A DNA stretch of 64,000 bases, from NCBI GenBank assembly GCA_015039465.1, contig MU130477.1:667833-731832 (forward strand), written 5' to 3'. The notes under the pieces were generated by a model. The model was not told where the DNA came from. It searched no databases and was given only the letters and a program-made list of their open reading frames with translations. The DNA comes from Phlegmacium glaucopus (Eukaryota; Basidiomycota; Agaricomycetes; Agaricales; Cortinariaceae). Shown here piece after piece: positions 12,330-24,719 of the stretch (positions are counted from its first letter, which is position 1; each line of letters starts with the position of its first letter). The translations under genes and the position numbers were made by a program.

Positions 12330-13640
12330 AGGGCCAGTCCAACCCTTGGCACCCTGTCTAAATTTGATTTCCATGATTCAAATGCAATGTTCCTTATCAG
12401 AAATGATTACAAAATGCACTTTATTTTGTTCATACACTGTTTCTGATGTTTTTAAAATTATGTATTACTGGTGCCGGCTGCCAGGGTTGAATAAATGGCC
12501 AGTCCCACCATTGGCACATTGTATGGCCTTCACTTATATGATGCCAGTGTAATTTTCCAGTTCAAATACAATTAAAAAATGTGTTTGATATCCCAAATAT
12601 ACTGTCTCTGGTATTTTAAAAATTATGTATTGCCTGTGCCAGTTGCCAGGGTTGAACAAATGGCCAGCCTCACCATTGGCACATTGTCCAGCCTTCATGT
12701 ACATTATGCCAGTGTGATTTTCCCCTTCAAATTCAATTAAAAATTGCATTTTATCTTGCAAATATACTGTTTCTGCTGTCTTCAAATGTATATATTGCCG
12801 GTGCTGGTTACCAGGGTCAAACCACTGGCCGGCCTGACCATTGGCACACTGTCCAACCTTCATTTACATGATGCCGGTGTAATTGTCCCATTCAAATACA
12901 ATTTAAAATTGCATTTTATATTCCAAATATACTGTTTCTGCTGTTTTACAAATTATGTATTGCCAGTGCCAGTTGCCAGAGTGGAACCAATGGCCAGCCT
13001 CACCATTGGCACATTGTCCGGCCTTCATTTACATGATGCCGGTGTATTTTTTCCCTTCAAATACAATTAAAATTTGTATTTTATATCCCAAATATACTGT
13101 CTGGTATTTTAAAAATGATGTATTGCTGGTGCTGGTTGCCGGCCTCAAACCACCCGCCGGCCTCACCATCAGCACATTGTCTGGTTTTTGTTTACACAAT
13201 GCAGGTGTATTTTTCCCTTTCAAATACAATTCAAATTGCATTTTATATTCCAAATATACTGTTTCTGCTGTTTTAAAACTTATGTATTGCTGGTGCCGGT
13301 TGCCGGGGTCGAACCAATGGCTGGCCTCACCATCGGCACATTGTCTGGCCTTCATTTACATGATGCCAGTGTAATTTTTCCCTTCAAATACAATTAAAAA
13401 TTGCATTTTATATCCCAAATATACTCTTTCTGGTATTTCAAAAATGATGTATTGCCAGTGCTGGTTGCCAGCCTCAAACCACCCGCCGGCCTCACCATCA
13501 GTACATTGTCCAGCCTTCATTTACATGATGCAAGTGTCTTTTCCCTTTCAAATACAATTACAAATTGCACTATATTCCAAATATACTGTTTCTGCTATTT
13601 TAAAAATTATGTATTGCCGGTGCTGGTTGCCAAGGTCCAT
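12330..13640 (+). repeat. ~163-bp tandem units, right arm (about 8)
   Basis: Eight imperfect units start near 12,420, 12,580, 12,740, 12,920, 13,080, 13,240, 13,400 and 13,560. Each can be tracked by 'attggcacattgtc.ggcc' and 'aatatactgtttctg'. The doubled copy number relative to the left arm explains the ~630-bp difference in arm length. Confidence 0.8.
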
Positions 13641-14134
13641 TGGCAATGGACACCGGCATTGGCAGTGGACACTGGCACTGATAATTGACACCTGCACTCA
13701 AACTGACACTGACATGGATAGTTCACACCGGCATGATTTACAGTGGACACCGGCACTGGGAGTTCACACTGGCACTGACAGTGGACACCGGATGGTCATC
13801 TCCTCAGCACTGATGATAGCACTGGCCACCTCATATATCAACACCCTTACCCTTATGCTCACCAATGGCTGCTATAATGACTCTAGAACATCAGAGAAAT
13901 ATATATGCATGGATACCAGCCCCTGCCTGTGGCCTAGGGATGGGCCCGGAGCTGGCAGCAGCATACAGTGTCGGCATTTTAAAGGCATTCCTTGAATCCG
14001 TAGACCACAGCACACTGTGTATTTCTCTATATGGTAGGTGATATTCCCAGATTCAAGGGGATCTGGGAATCCATACCATATGGCACACTGTGTCTGTTCT
14101 GGGAATTGTACCATACAACACACTGTAGTGTCCT

Positions 14135-14954
14135 TATGTGCAAAAAGATTATAACTACATAATAAAAATAAGAAAAGTAAGACTCATTTGCAAAGCAGCC
14201 CACAACCAAGTAAAAAATGATGGCCACTGCTGCACAATGAAAATCTGCATCAAAAAATATAAGCAACTGCAGCTTCATGATTGATTTTGAATCAGAAAGT
14301 GTGCACCTGATGCAATTCTTGAATATATCATTTTCTCTACCCTGCTGAACAAACTTCATAGCATTCTCATTATCTTCTTCATCTATCATTTGAGCTTCTT
14401 GACCAATAATGGAGAGTTCTATTATAAAAAGAGGAAGTTCGCGAGGACTTTCTGCTATTTTAATTGTTTTGCAAGCGTTCCAATGACGGAACCATCTGGA
14501 GTCATAGCATTGAGGGAGATACATCCGAAATGGCAATTACGCTTGATGCAAAGTAGGCTTGTGAGGGATCTCATTTGAGGAGTTGACGGACAGAAGATTG
14601 AGTTCGAGGATGTCTGCAAATGATGCATAGAGAGTTTAATTCGATAGCGGGTGAGTCTTCGCAGAATAGAGAAGAGGAAGGAGGAGATTGATAAAGCGAG
14701 CGAGGTGGGAATGAAGAACTCAAGGCACGCGCAGAATGTGGGATAGGTGGAGAAAGAAAGGGGAGCTAGTGATAGTATCTCAGGCTTGAACATCAGCAGA
14801 GCGAGATGATGATTCCATAGATGTTCGTGGCGAAACATCAGGCGAGATGGTTGGTGATAGATCATATCTAACTTGCCCCCTCCGCTTATAGTGGTTGTAA
14901 TCTACAAAGGTAGCCGTCAGAAAGTAGTAAAAAAACAATCATCATCGCAATTTA
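14135..14954. other. Unassigned sequence between fold-back element and Lon pseudogene
   Basis: Two overlapping minus-strand frames (14,027-14,536 and 14,455-14,865) are open, but neither shows a family I recognise. One has an acidic stretch (MIDEEDNENAMK) followed by a hydrophobic segment. They may be remnants of a host gene cut by the rearrangement. I would not call a gene. Confidence 0.35.
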
Positions 14955-17609
14955 GAAATGACATACCATGGCTTTGATAGGCGTCACCGCACCAGATCCA
15001 AATATCCAAGTCCAGTGCTGACACCAGGAGGTGGTGCATGCGTATACATCCTACTCTTCTAATACACAGGCAGAACCAACATACTCTTTCAAATTATCAG
15101 GTATGATTCGTACATGAACAGACAAAGGAATATATGCATTGGCTTCCTCTCTTTCGTTATCACAGGCTTCTTCTGATCAGCTTCAGTAATAGTAGTAGTA
15201 GGATTGAAAATGGGTTCATTTGGTGGTGGAGATTTGTGGTTCGACGGTGTTGACGGGTTCCGAAGGGGTTTTGTCTTCTTGTGATTCAATAGCGCGGATG
15301 GGTTCTGACGATGTTTTGTTCGATATTAATCACGATGTGGTGGTTTCTGGAGTTATGCTGGAGGAATGTCTGAACTTGAGCCAACGTCGACGGTCGTAAA
15401 TGTGCCAGGTTGTTTGGGTTCAGGGGAAAGGTATCTTCTCCTAGCTCCTATACGAGGTTTACGATGAACCTATTAACAACAAAAAAGGTAAGCCATAACC
15501 TCGATATGTTTCGAACCCCACTCTCCCTGCAATAATACTAGACGAGTACATCGACAGCGCTTGATCTTAGATCAACGTCCGATTCTGCTAAGCCAGAGGC
15601 TTCTTTGGCTTGAGGACCCAGATGCCGATGTGATGACCAACGTTTCTTCAGGAACATAACCTGAAACTTCGAGGACCTCCATAGGATCGAGAAGAGGAGG
15701 AGGGATAGTGTCAAAGTTGTTGGCTAATTCCCCCACATCAGCTGGGGGTATCGATGTCAAAGAATGACAACACACCAGTATACACAAAGAGCACCCGTGA
15801 GAGGTCTACAGGTCATGCTGTAGAGAACCGGTTAAGGACATCGATAGCTATGAAAGGAAAAAATAAACGGACTAGTGGTCCAAGAAATCATTGTTCTGTT
15901 CAGGATCCAACATCTCCTAGCAGGGTCTCTCCATTAATTCCACGACCGATCTTGTCAACTTCATCAACGAGAACGAGTAGGGTTTCGATCTCGACGCATT
16001 TCAGGGCTTGAAATGATCTTGCCTGGTAGAGCGCTACAAATCCACTTAGCATTGAATAGTGAGAAAATTAGAACGATCTTACCAAATGTAAGTCCTTCTA
16101 TGCCCTTTGATCTTTGCTACATCCGTCAAACCACCCACACTGAGTCTGAAGAACCGCCTGCCCGAAATGGTTTTGCCAATCGACGTCTCGCCAACGCCAG
16201 GTGGTCCAACGAGGCAGATAATCTTCCCTTGAATAGTGCCACGTAGTTTACCAACAGCTAAGAATTCGAGAATACGTGATTTCACATCGGCAAGTTACGG
16301 TTTGAGCGTGAGTGATGTGGTTTTCAGGCGTATGACGACCCCAAGGAATCTAAATGAGAAACGTTAGATGAGACATTTTCAGACGGCAGTCAACCAATCC
16401 ACCAATCGTTGCATCTTCGCCAAGTCCTCTTCGAAAACTCCATCGCACATTTTCAAAGCAGCAGCTCGTTCTCTAAACTTCTCAATAAGTTTATCGTTGC
16501 CATTACTCTCCATACCCAACTCTTTCTTGATGCCTTTAAGTTGCAATAGTCAGGTTGTCGTTTGGCGATTTTACTGTCAACGTCTCTTGAGAATTTATTT
16601 TGGAGTTGAACATTGATGAGATCTCTCTTCAAGACGAGGAGAGCTTGTGGGAGTCTATCATCGACAACCTGAGATTCGAGAACAACTTGTAGCTCCCGAA
16701 CTTCACCGGTGGATACAGCAGCTGCAGAGTCAGCTAGTTTGTCTAGTTTGTCGAAAACGTTGGTAGTAACCTGGTTAATGGTGATATTTATTATTGGGTC
16801 GCCGAAGAGGGGTTCAGGTTGGGTTCAGGTTGAGCGATATCCTTGAACACGGACACGATTTCCGACATGAAAGCACAGATATGTTGGTTGTCTTTATTGT
16901 AAGGTGGCGTGATGGGATTCTCAACGTTGACGATAGAAATGTTCGTGGTTATACAAGAAAGCCTTCCGTTAGTACGGGACCTGGAATAGTGTAAAGATTT
17001 GGCCAAGAAAAAAAAAAGAAAAAAAAAGGCAGATACCTGTGTTTTGTTCAGCCAGTTGTCGTTCTGGAGGCGGAGAAGGAGGGGGGTGGTCGGAGGTTCC
17101 ACCGTTTGCGGTTGGTCTTCGGTGATCTTCGCTGGACCAGCCTTGAAGCTTGACGAGTTGGGCTATTTTTGTTCGAGGATGGATACAAGACAGCAATTAA
17201 ACCATCCTCTTTGTCGTCTTCTCCTCTTCCAGCTGCAGCAAATATGCTGGTGATCTGAGCAAAGACATCAACTTCATGGACATAGTTGATGTCTGCGATG
17301 ATGTTGCTATCCGTGTTGTCGTCTTTGAGTAGGAAGGCGCTGAGCGTTTCGTCATTTCCTTATGGTATGGGTTGCTACAGCCTACAACTGCTGAATTTCG
17401 GACGACTACGGCTTTGTAGAAACCGGAGAAAAGGGACGACGGGCAATAGGAAGAGCCAGAACTGGTAATTGAGCCAGGGGTTGATGGAGCAGGGGGAAGG
17501 TTGTGAGGGAGAATCGTAGAAGAAGGGGGGTCTGTTCCTCTGTTTCAGTGGATTCCCGTTCTGACAGTGGTATACGGTATACCTTGCGAGAAAAATCGTC
17601 TAATTTCAC
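14955..17609 (-). pseudogene. Lon-type mitochondrial protease, truncated pseudogene (copy A1)
   Basis: Broken copy of an ATP-dependent Lon protease gene (family role: mitochondrial matrix protein quality control). In order on the minus strand: N-domain pieces (ALPIARRP, FYKAVVVR, VDVFAQIT), the 'YLDWLT' region, Walker A as [29 protein letters not shown], Walker B ([14 protein letters not shown]), [13 protein letters not shown], the linker (GALKLVQDLGED) and 'VHVRI..DNLKEYVG', ending at GSGAVTPIKAM. It stops before the protease domain with the Ser-Lys dyad. Frameshifts and stops lie between most pieces, some possibly former introns. The invariant Walker A lysine is Glu here. This is the longest of five Lon copies and the only one reaching past the linker. 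Confidence 0.85.
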
Positions 17610-19525
17610 TCACGTGAGTTGCCGGTATAGATATTCCACTTGTGTTCGCGACAACGCTATTATTATCCGACATACATATCGACAAAAGTCCTCAGATTGT
17701 ATTTCAGAACGACAAGTTTATACCAAATTACAGTGTAGTAGGCTCGGTAGCTATGTTGGAGGGAATGTCTATGCTTGAGCCAACGTCGACACGCCAGGTT
17801 GTTTGGGTTCAGGGAAAATATCATCTCATAGATCCTGCACGAGCTTAAGAGCGCCTTTTACGATAAATTTATTTCCAAAAAAAAAAAATAAGGCATAAAT
17901 ACTCTCAACGCCAAAATCCGCAATCACACACCTTCTCGATATGTTTCATCAAATTTCGAACCCCAATCTCCCTGCAATAATACTTGAGGAGTATATCGAC
18001 AGTACTTGATTCTAGCTCAACGTCCGCTTCTGCTAAGCCAGAAGCTTCTTTGACTTGAGGACCCAGATAACGAGATGCGATAATCGACTTTTGTTCAGAA
18101 ACATAACCGGAAACTTTGAGGACCTCCATGCGATCGAGAAGAGGAGCAGGGATAAATGTCAAGGTTGTTGGCTAATTTTCCTAAATCAGCCAGGGGGTAT
18201 TGACGTCAAAGAACGACAACATACCAATACACACAAAGAGTACCATAAGAGGTCTACGGGTCATGCTGTAGAAAAACGGTTAAGAACATCGATAGCTGCG
18301 AAAGAAAAAGACAAATGTACTAGCGCTCAAAGAAACCATTGTTCTGTTCAGGATCCAACATCTCCTGCAGGGTCTCCATTAATTCTACGACCGATCTTGT
18401 CAACTTCATCATTGAGAACGAGTGTGTTTTCAGTCTCGACGCGTTTCAAGGCTTGAATGATCTTAGCTGAGCCTGGTAGAGCGCTACAAATCCACTTAGC
18501 ATTGAGTAGTGAGAACATTAGAAACGACCGTACCCAACGTAAGTCCTTCTATTCTCTTTGACCTCTGCTACATCCGTCAACCCACCCACACTGAATCTGA
18601 AGAACCGTCTGCCCAAAATACCAATCGACGTCTTGCCAACAGCCGGTGGTCGAACAACGTAGATAATCCCTAGGAATTTGAGAATACGTGATACGTGATT
18701 TCGCATCGGTAAGTCCATGGTGATCTTCGTTGAGTACCGTTTGAACGTAAATGATGGAATAGGTTTCAGGGGTATGACGACCCCAAGGAATCTAAATGGG
18801 ACACGTTAGACGAGATAGATTTTCAGAGGGAGATTACATGCCTGAGTCAACCAATCTAAGTCATATTCGCCTCACTAATAGCAGCCGGTTCCAATCCTTG
18901 CAATTTCGCCAACTCTTCTTCGAAAACCTCTCTGCTAACTCCATCTGGTATGTTCAAAGCAGCAGCTCGTTCTCTAAACTCTCAACAAGTCTATCGTTGC
19001 ATTACTCCCCATACCCAACCTTTTCTTGATTTAAATTGTAATATTCACGTTGTCGTTTGGCGATTTTATTGTCAAGGTCTCTTGAGTTTACTTTGGAGTT
19101 GAGCATTGATGAGTTCTTTCTTCAAGACGAGTTTCAGTTGAGCGATATCCTTGAACATGGATACGGTTTCTGACATGAAAGCACGGATATACTGGTCGTC
19201 TTTATTGTAAGGTAGCGTGATGAGGTTCTCGACGTTGACGATAGAAATGAACGATAGATACCTATGTTTGGTTCAGCCAGTTGTCGTTCTGGAGGCAGAG
19301 AAGGTGGGAGGTGTCGGAGGTTCCACCGTTTGTGGTTGGTCTTCGGTGATCTTAGCTGGACCTAGTAGTCCAGCCGCAGCAAATACGTTGGTAATCTGAA
19401 CAAAGACAGAGTTGATGACGTCGCTATCCGTGTGCTCATAGGTTCTCACGGCTACTTTCGGATGTTGCCGGTGAAACCTGGCCAAAATCACGTATCGGCC
19501 GGGGGTCCATCCAAGGTCCATCAGG
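17610..19525 (-). pseudogene. Lon-type protease, truncated pseudogene (copy A2)
   Basis: A second Lon copy directly behind A1 on the same strand. Visible pieces from 5' to 3': VINSVFVQITNVFAAAG, the inter-domain 'ANLQGLEP' region, [10 protein letters not shown] followed by [19 protein letters not shown], the Walker B region, [19 protein letters not shown], and GALKLVQD..LGE near 17,840. Its 3' edge is 'cacttgtgttcgcgacaac' near 17,640, the same breakpoint used by copies B, C and D. The extreme N-terminus and the whole protease domain are missing. Many small indels break the frame. Confidence 0.85.
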
Positions 19526-20998
19526 AAAGGCTCCTCTGAAGGGGCGGTCTGCTAGCATGATCTCCCACTGAATCTTGTTGGCGACCTTTCCTGCTTCTCT
19601 ATTCGTCTTCTTGTTCTTCTTCTCTCTCGCAGCTCGTCACAAAATTTATCAGCAGTTAGATGTCGGCCATGTCAAGAGTTTGGTGCGATCGTCTTTTGTT
19701 TTGTTCCCATTCGTCTGCAAGGATTGATTACTCTAAGTTTACTCAGATCAACGTACTGGACGACAAGCTGCGCATTTATGTCATCACCCGAGCCTGAATA
19801 ATATCATGTGAGTAGGAGTTTTTGGTGAGTTCTTCAATGTGTGTGTGTGTAATGCTTCGTGGGACTGATATCCAGTAGAATACAGACCTTTTGGGAGGGA
19901 CCAATCGGGTTGGGGCAATTCTGCTAGGGATTCGAGAAATCCGTGGCTTCGAAGAAGAGAGCAGGACGACGCAGGCTAGCGCGCCATATAATTCACGCCT
20001 CCGTTTTGTTGGCGTTTCAAGCTGTCATAGGCTCGCGATGTTGGTGTCGAGGGGTGTTGCAGGCGTGTTACGGGAGGGACCAGCAATTGGGGCTGTGTGG
20101 GTCGTAGGAGATAACTCAAAAGATGTTGGAAGCATGTCAGAGATTGCATCAGGATTAAGTGGATCGACACCAGCTGCCGCAAACGCGACCTTAACGGCAC
20201 CGAAGGAACGGAGGAATGCACGCGAAAAATCACCTTTTCCAACACTGCGCCTATGCAAATCCCCAAACTTTTGGATTTCGCTTCGGAACTTGTTCCTCAC
20301 CTTTGTGTAACCGAGATAACAATGTTGTTAGCCGGTGCATAATCAGGAAGCTCAAGTGGGTAATGGGAACTACTAGTATGGGTACGTCCGCCTGCCTTCT
20401 CCTTTGTCTGTGGATCAAAAAATTTCACCAACCAAGCTCGTTGTCTTGGGTGAATGTGCAAGACTAGATGGCGTCAGTCAACAGTCACTGTCTTTAGTGA
20501 GTACTTCCGGACCTTGTGATATATTTCCCCACTTATTGACCCCTGAATATAATTGTAGGCTTCAGTATCGTACCATATACACAAATGGTCACGATCGCGG
20601 TCATATTTTTGTGGTCGGCGCCACCTTGTTTATGCTGAGTCCTGGCTCTTCGCCCACCAACGACGTGGGTCCCTTGATCAGAAGGTACACATCTTGTCTC
20701 GTCCATGCCATACAGGTCCTTGCACCGAACTTCACATTTCTCTAGCAACCAAGTGCACTACAGTCGAGACAAACCTTTCGCAGTATACGGTTAAGTTCCA
20801 GGTTCCATTAATTCCGAGGATTTCCGAATCTTCCTCTGCTGGTGTCAGATTTTGTTGAGCTTCACGAGCCTCTTGTGTGCTTCGTGTGATCTGTTGATGA
20901 TTGTCTCCACTGGTTAGGAACGCCCAATTCTTGTGTAATTTTTCGTGCACCCCCCCGCAGATTGGCTGGCTGTTATTGTTCCTTACAGTATACTTTGA
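19526..20998 (-). pseudogene. pogo/Fot1-like transposase remnant (unit A2)
   Basis: Remnant of a Tc1/mariner-superfamily pogo transposase. From 5' (right) to 3': part of the CENP-B-like helix-turn-helix (QKAREAQQNLTPAEE type), then the DDE core with YGMDET (first Asp), VVGGRRARTQHKQGGAD, MTAIVTICVYGTILKPTIIF, a shortened SSHY region, FRSEIQKFGDLHRRSVGKGD, DPLNPDAISD, and a basic C-terminal stretch near 19,600. The segment that should carry the second catalytic Asp appears to be lost. It abuts the 5' end of the Lon pseudogene on the same strand, an arrangement repeated in units B, C and D. Confidence 0.8.
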
Positions 20999-21311
20999 CC
21001 ATATTCCGTATGACTGCCGCTGCGTTAGCCATCAACAATGTCACGCACTTAGCTCGAATTCTTTTCGATGATAGGGAGACATATAATAAAGTATACAGCC
21101 TTATCATCGGACCTACATTTTGAGTCAAGTGATACAGCTTTCGGTGCAAAAGTTGGACTATCTATGATTCAGTGAAATCAGGTGCGTCAAGGGTAATGGC
21201 TATCACCATTCAGTGCTCAGAAATGCATCGATCGATGGTCAGCAATTTGGCCGATACAATTGATCTTTTCATTATAAAAAATTCGACAAGGAAGTTTCTG
21301 TAAAGGTTCAC
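20999..21311 (+). promoter_or_regulatory. Truncated NLR upstream region (unit A2)
   Basis: This sequence aligns without gaps near its end to 26,269-26,581 and to 50,575-50,887, which lie directly upstream of NLR1 and NLR2. It includes the TATA-like TATAAAA at 21,273. The equivalent position to 21,311 is about 105 bp before the NLR start codon. Here the sequence stops abruptly in a run of 25 A, so an NLR gene should follow directly but does not in this assembly. Confidence 0.8.
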
Positions 21312-21336
21312 AAAAAAAAAAAAAAAAAAAAAAAAA
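21312..21336. other. Run of exactly 25 A at an assembly join
   Basis: Homopolymer of 25 A at the left edge of the block duplicated from 45,643. A second run of exactly 25 A lies at 31,574-31,598. Equal length and position at two sequence discontinuities suggest a placeholder gap, not a biological poly-A. Confidence 0.8.
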
Positions 21337-21699
21337 CAGATTTTTAAACCTAGCCAAAGATGTTCAGGGCTGGCCAGGGCTGGCCAGGGCAGCCAGAGCC
21401 AGCCAGGCCAAGGTTATTTTTTTCTGATGTTTCCTTGCATCAAGCAAGCCTTCATTCCTCCACCATCCATACTCTTATGATTCTTAAGCAACACTTATGA
21501 CTTAAACATGCTACACTCTCTAAATTGTAGAGTTCACTATGAAATTTTATTTTTCTGATACCTATCCTACCCATAACCTGTCACTACCCATCAATGACTG
21601 TTATTTAACCTGTCCTGTCCTGCCACACTCTTAGACAACCTGAACCCATAACCATCTATGGTGAAAAGTTGATGTATAGTCCAGCCCATTTCTGAACCT

Positions 21700-22446
21700 A
21701 TTCCTGACTCAATCAATGAAAACCAAACTCCTGGATATGGACACAGTTGTCAAGCTTGAAAACCAAAAGGAGCATACAAAGCTATCCATGAAGGCCTTAT
21801 AGCCAATCTAGTTCAAACCAAAACCCTATAAAATGAAGAAGATCAATTCATTACTTTTAATGAGGATGACAATGACATTTTTGATGACTTACCACCTGAT
21901 TTTGCACTTGTAGGTGGAGTTATTCCTGAACCTCCATTGCTTGACAAAGCCCTACAAGGTCCGAACGCGAAGCATTGGCAAGCAGCACTTGAATATGAGA
22001 TTAGTCAACTTGAGGAAATGGGAACTTGGGTTATCGAGGACTTACCACCTGAACATAAGGCTATACCATGCAACAAAATCCTAAGGACTAAACGAGTTCC
22101 TGATGGTGAAGTACAAAGCTATCGAGTCCATATTGTAGCAGGTGGACACAGACACAGACAAGTTGAAGGTGTAAACTATAGCAAAAATGCCGATGGTTTG
22201 TGTGGTCCTAGCTAATGCAGCTCAGCAGGACTGGGAGATCAAATATGTGGATGTAAAGAGTGCTTACCTTAACACGCCACTCGATGAGACAATATATATG
22301 AAGCCACTGTGAGGTGTGCTAAAGCCTGGCCAAGAGGGCAAGGTGTGTAGGTTGCTAAAGGGATTGTATGGCTTAAAGCAAGCTGGTAGGGGTTGGTACC
22401 TCAAAATGAGTGGCGTCTTTATTAAAGACCTGGGCTTCAAATTTCA
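21700..22446 (+). pseudogene. Ty1/copia reverse transcriptase fragment (unit B)
   Basis: Internal fragment of a copia polyprotein: WQAALEYEISQLEEMGTW (start of the RT region), ILRTKRVPDGEV, then in another frame the finger/palm motif YVDVKSAYLNTPL and LLKGLYGLKQAG. There is at least one frame change near 22,200 and a stop after MKPL. The similarity stops at about 22,443 and Lon similarity starts within a few bases ('tcactcacgtgagttaccgg'). This is a deletion or recombination junction. It is too broken to be active. Confidence 0.85.
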
Positions 22447-24575
22447 CTCACGTGAGTTACCGGCAAACTTTCTATAAATATTCTACTTGTGTTCGCGACA
22501 ACGCTATCCGACAAGCACTCGAGTGTATCGACAATGGTCCTCAGATTTTATTTCAGAACGACAAGTTTATACCAAATTACAGTGTAGTAGGCTCGGTAGC
22601 TATGTTGGAGGGAATGTCTGTGCTTGAGCCAACGTCGACGCGCCAGGTTGTTTGGGTTCAGGAAAAACATCTTCTCCTAGATCCTGCACGAGCTTAAGAG
22701 CGCCTTTTACGATAAATCTATTTCCAAAAAAAAAAATAAGGCATAAATGTTCTCAACGCCAAAATCCGCAATCACACACCTTCTCGATATGTTTCATCAA
22801 ATTTCGAACCCCAATCTCCCTGCAATAATACTTGATGAATATATCGACAGTGCTTGATTCTAGCTCAACGTCCGCTTCTGCTAAGCCAGAAGCTTCTTTG
22901 GCTTGAGGAGATAACGAGGTGCGATAACCGACTTTTCTTCAGAAACATAACCGGAAACTTCGAGGACCTCCATGCGATCGAGAAGAGGAGCAGGGATAAA
23001 TGTCAAGGTTGTTGGCTAATTTTCCTAAATCAGCCAGGGGGTATTGACGTCAAAGAACGACAACATACCAATACACACAAAGAGTACCATTAGAGGTCTA
23101 TGGGACAGTAGAGAAACAGTTAAGAACATCGAGAACTATGGTGAAAGGAAAGGATAAACGTGCCAGTGGTCCAAGAAACTATTGTTCAGGATCCAATATC
23201 TCCGATAAAGCACCATTAATTCCACGACCGATCGTGTCAACTTCATCATTGAGAACGAGTGGGTTTTCAGTCTCGACGCGTTTCAAGGCTTGAATGAACT
23301 TGCTTGGTAGAGCGCTACAAGTCCACTTAACATTGATTAGTGAGAACATTAGAACGATCTTACCCACGTAAGTCCTTCTATGGCCTTTGATCTCTGCAAC
23401 ATCTGTCAACCCACCCACGCTGAATATGAAGAACCGCCTGCCCAAATACTTTTGCTGGTCGACGTCTTGCCAACACCTGGTAGTCCAACGAGGTAGATAA
23501 TCTTCCCTTGAACGGTGCCACGTAGTTTACCAACAGCTAGGAATTTGAGAATACGTGATTTCGCATCGGTAAGTCCGTAGTTGATCTTCGTTGAGTACCG
23601 TTTGAACGTGAGTGATAGAATAGTATTCAGGCGTATGCCGACCCAAGGGAATCTAAATAAAAATTAGATGAGATATATTTCAGAGGTAGATTACACACCT
23701 AAGTCAACCAATCCAGATAACTCGTCACATTCGCCTCACTAACAGCCGGTTCCAATCCTTGCAATTCTGCCCACACTCTTCATACCCAACTCTTTCTTGG
23801 GGCCTTTAAGGTTGTAATAGTCAGGTTGTCGTTTGGCGATTTTACCAAGATTTTGCTGTCAACGTGTCTTGAGAATTTACTTTGGAGTTGAGCATTGAGT
23901 GGTTCGATCTTCACGACGAGGAAAGCTTTTGGGGGGTCTATCGCCGACGACGAGGGATTCGAGAATATCTTGTAGTTCTTGAACTTCACCGGTGGATATA
24001 GCAGGTGCAAAGTCGGCTAGTTTTCTGGCCCGTCGGAAACATTGGCGGCAACTTGGTTAATGGAGAAATTTGTTATTTGGTCGCGGAGGAGGGGGTTCCG
24101 TTGAGTGATATCCTTGAACACGGACACGATTCCGACATGAAAGCACGGATCTGCTGGTTCTCTTTATTGTAAGGTAGCGTGATAAGGTTCTCGACGTTGA
24201 CGATAGAAATGTCGTGTTTGTGCAATAAAGCCATTTGTACGGGACCTGGAATAGTGTGAAGAAGATATGGCCAAAAAAGAAGAAGAAAAAAAGATAGATA
24301 CCCGTGTTTTGTTCTGCCAGTTTCTGTAGGCGGAGAAGGCGGGGGTGTCAGAGGTTCCCCATTCGTGGTCTTTGGTGATCTTAGCTGGACCAGCCTTGAG
24401 CTTGACGAGTTGGGTTATTTGTATTGATACAAGACAGCGGTTAACCCATCCTCTTTGTTGTCTTCCAGCCGCAGCAAATACGCTGATAATCTGAGCAAGA
24501 CACCAACTTCATGGACAAAGTTGACATCTATCCGTGTTCTTGTCTTTGAGTAGCAAGGCGTCTATTAGACTAAGA
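22447..24575 (-). pseudogene. Lon-type protease, truncated pseudogene (copy B)
   Basis: Same organisation as A2: N-domain remnant near 24.5 kb, the EANV/LDW region near 23.7 kb, GLPGVGKTS with [23 protein letters not shown] near 23.4 kb, [20 protein letters not shown] near 23.25 kb (two changes from the usual [11 protein letters not shown]), [18 protein letters not shown] near 22.95 kb, and GALKLVQDLGEDVF near 22.67 kb. It lacks the protease domain and is frameshifted throughout. Identical to copy C; see the notes on the anomalous block before counting it as a separate gene. Confidence 0.85.
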
Positions 24576-24719
24576 GAAGGATCACAGACGTGGTACTATA
24601 ACAAGGTGAACGTTAGTTCATGTCATTCGTAGCCTCAACCACAATCACAAATTGAGACGGAATGCTCGTCAGATTACACACCCGTGTGAAATCTCACTTG
24701 CCTCAACACAAGAATGCGA

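Larger units (their letters stand above)
10501..14134. mobile_element. Fold-back element with KDZ-type ends
   Basis: A 3.63-kb inverted-repeat structure. The left arm (about 10,501-11,866) is the diverged reverse complement of the right arm (about 12,136-14,134), around a 270-bp loop. It starts AGGACACTACAGTGTG and ends CACACTGTAGTGTCCT, the same terminus as the KDZ element at 8,842. From the ends inward come the terminal block, a zone of short 'tgccggtg' motifs, then ~163-bp tandem units, then a unique inner block. The right arm is longer because it carries about eight units against four. No transposase is encoded, so it is probably a non-autonomous KDZ derivative. I could not identify a clean 8-bp target duplication. 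The arms differ by many substitutions, so this is not a read artefact. Confidence 0.75.

Noticed and set aside
12744..13374. Plus-strand frames with repeated 'LHLHDAGV' that look like a repeat protein
   Set aside because: Each follows the 163-bp unit and shifts frame between units; the mirror frames in the left arm show the same by-product.
10501..14134. Palindromic sequencing or assembly artefact
   Set aside because: The arms differ by many substitutions and by the number of internal units, so they evolved separately.
22410..22697. 95-codon plus-strand frame conserved in copies A2, B, C and D
   Set aside because: The conserved strand is minus: it encodes the Lon linker (GALKLVQDLGED), and the plus frame is its antisense.
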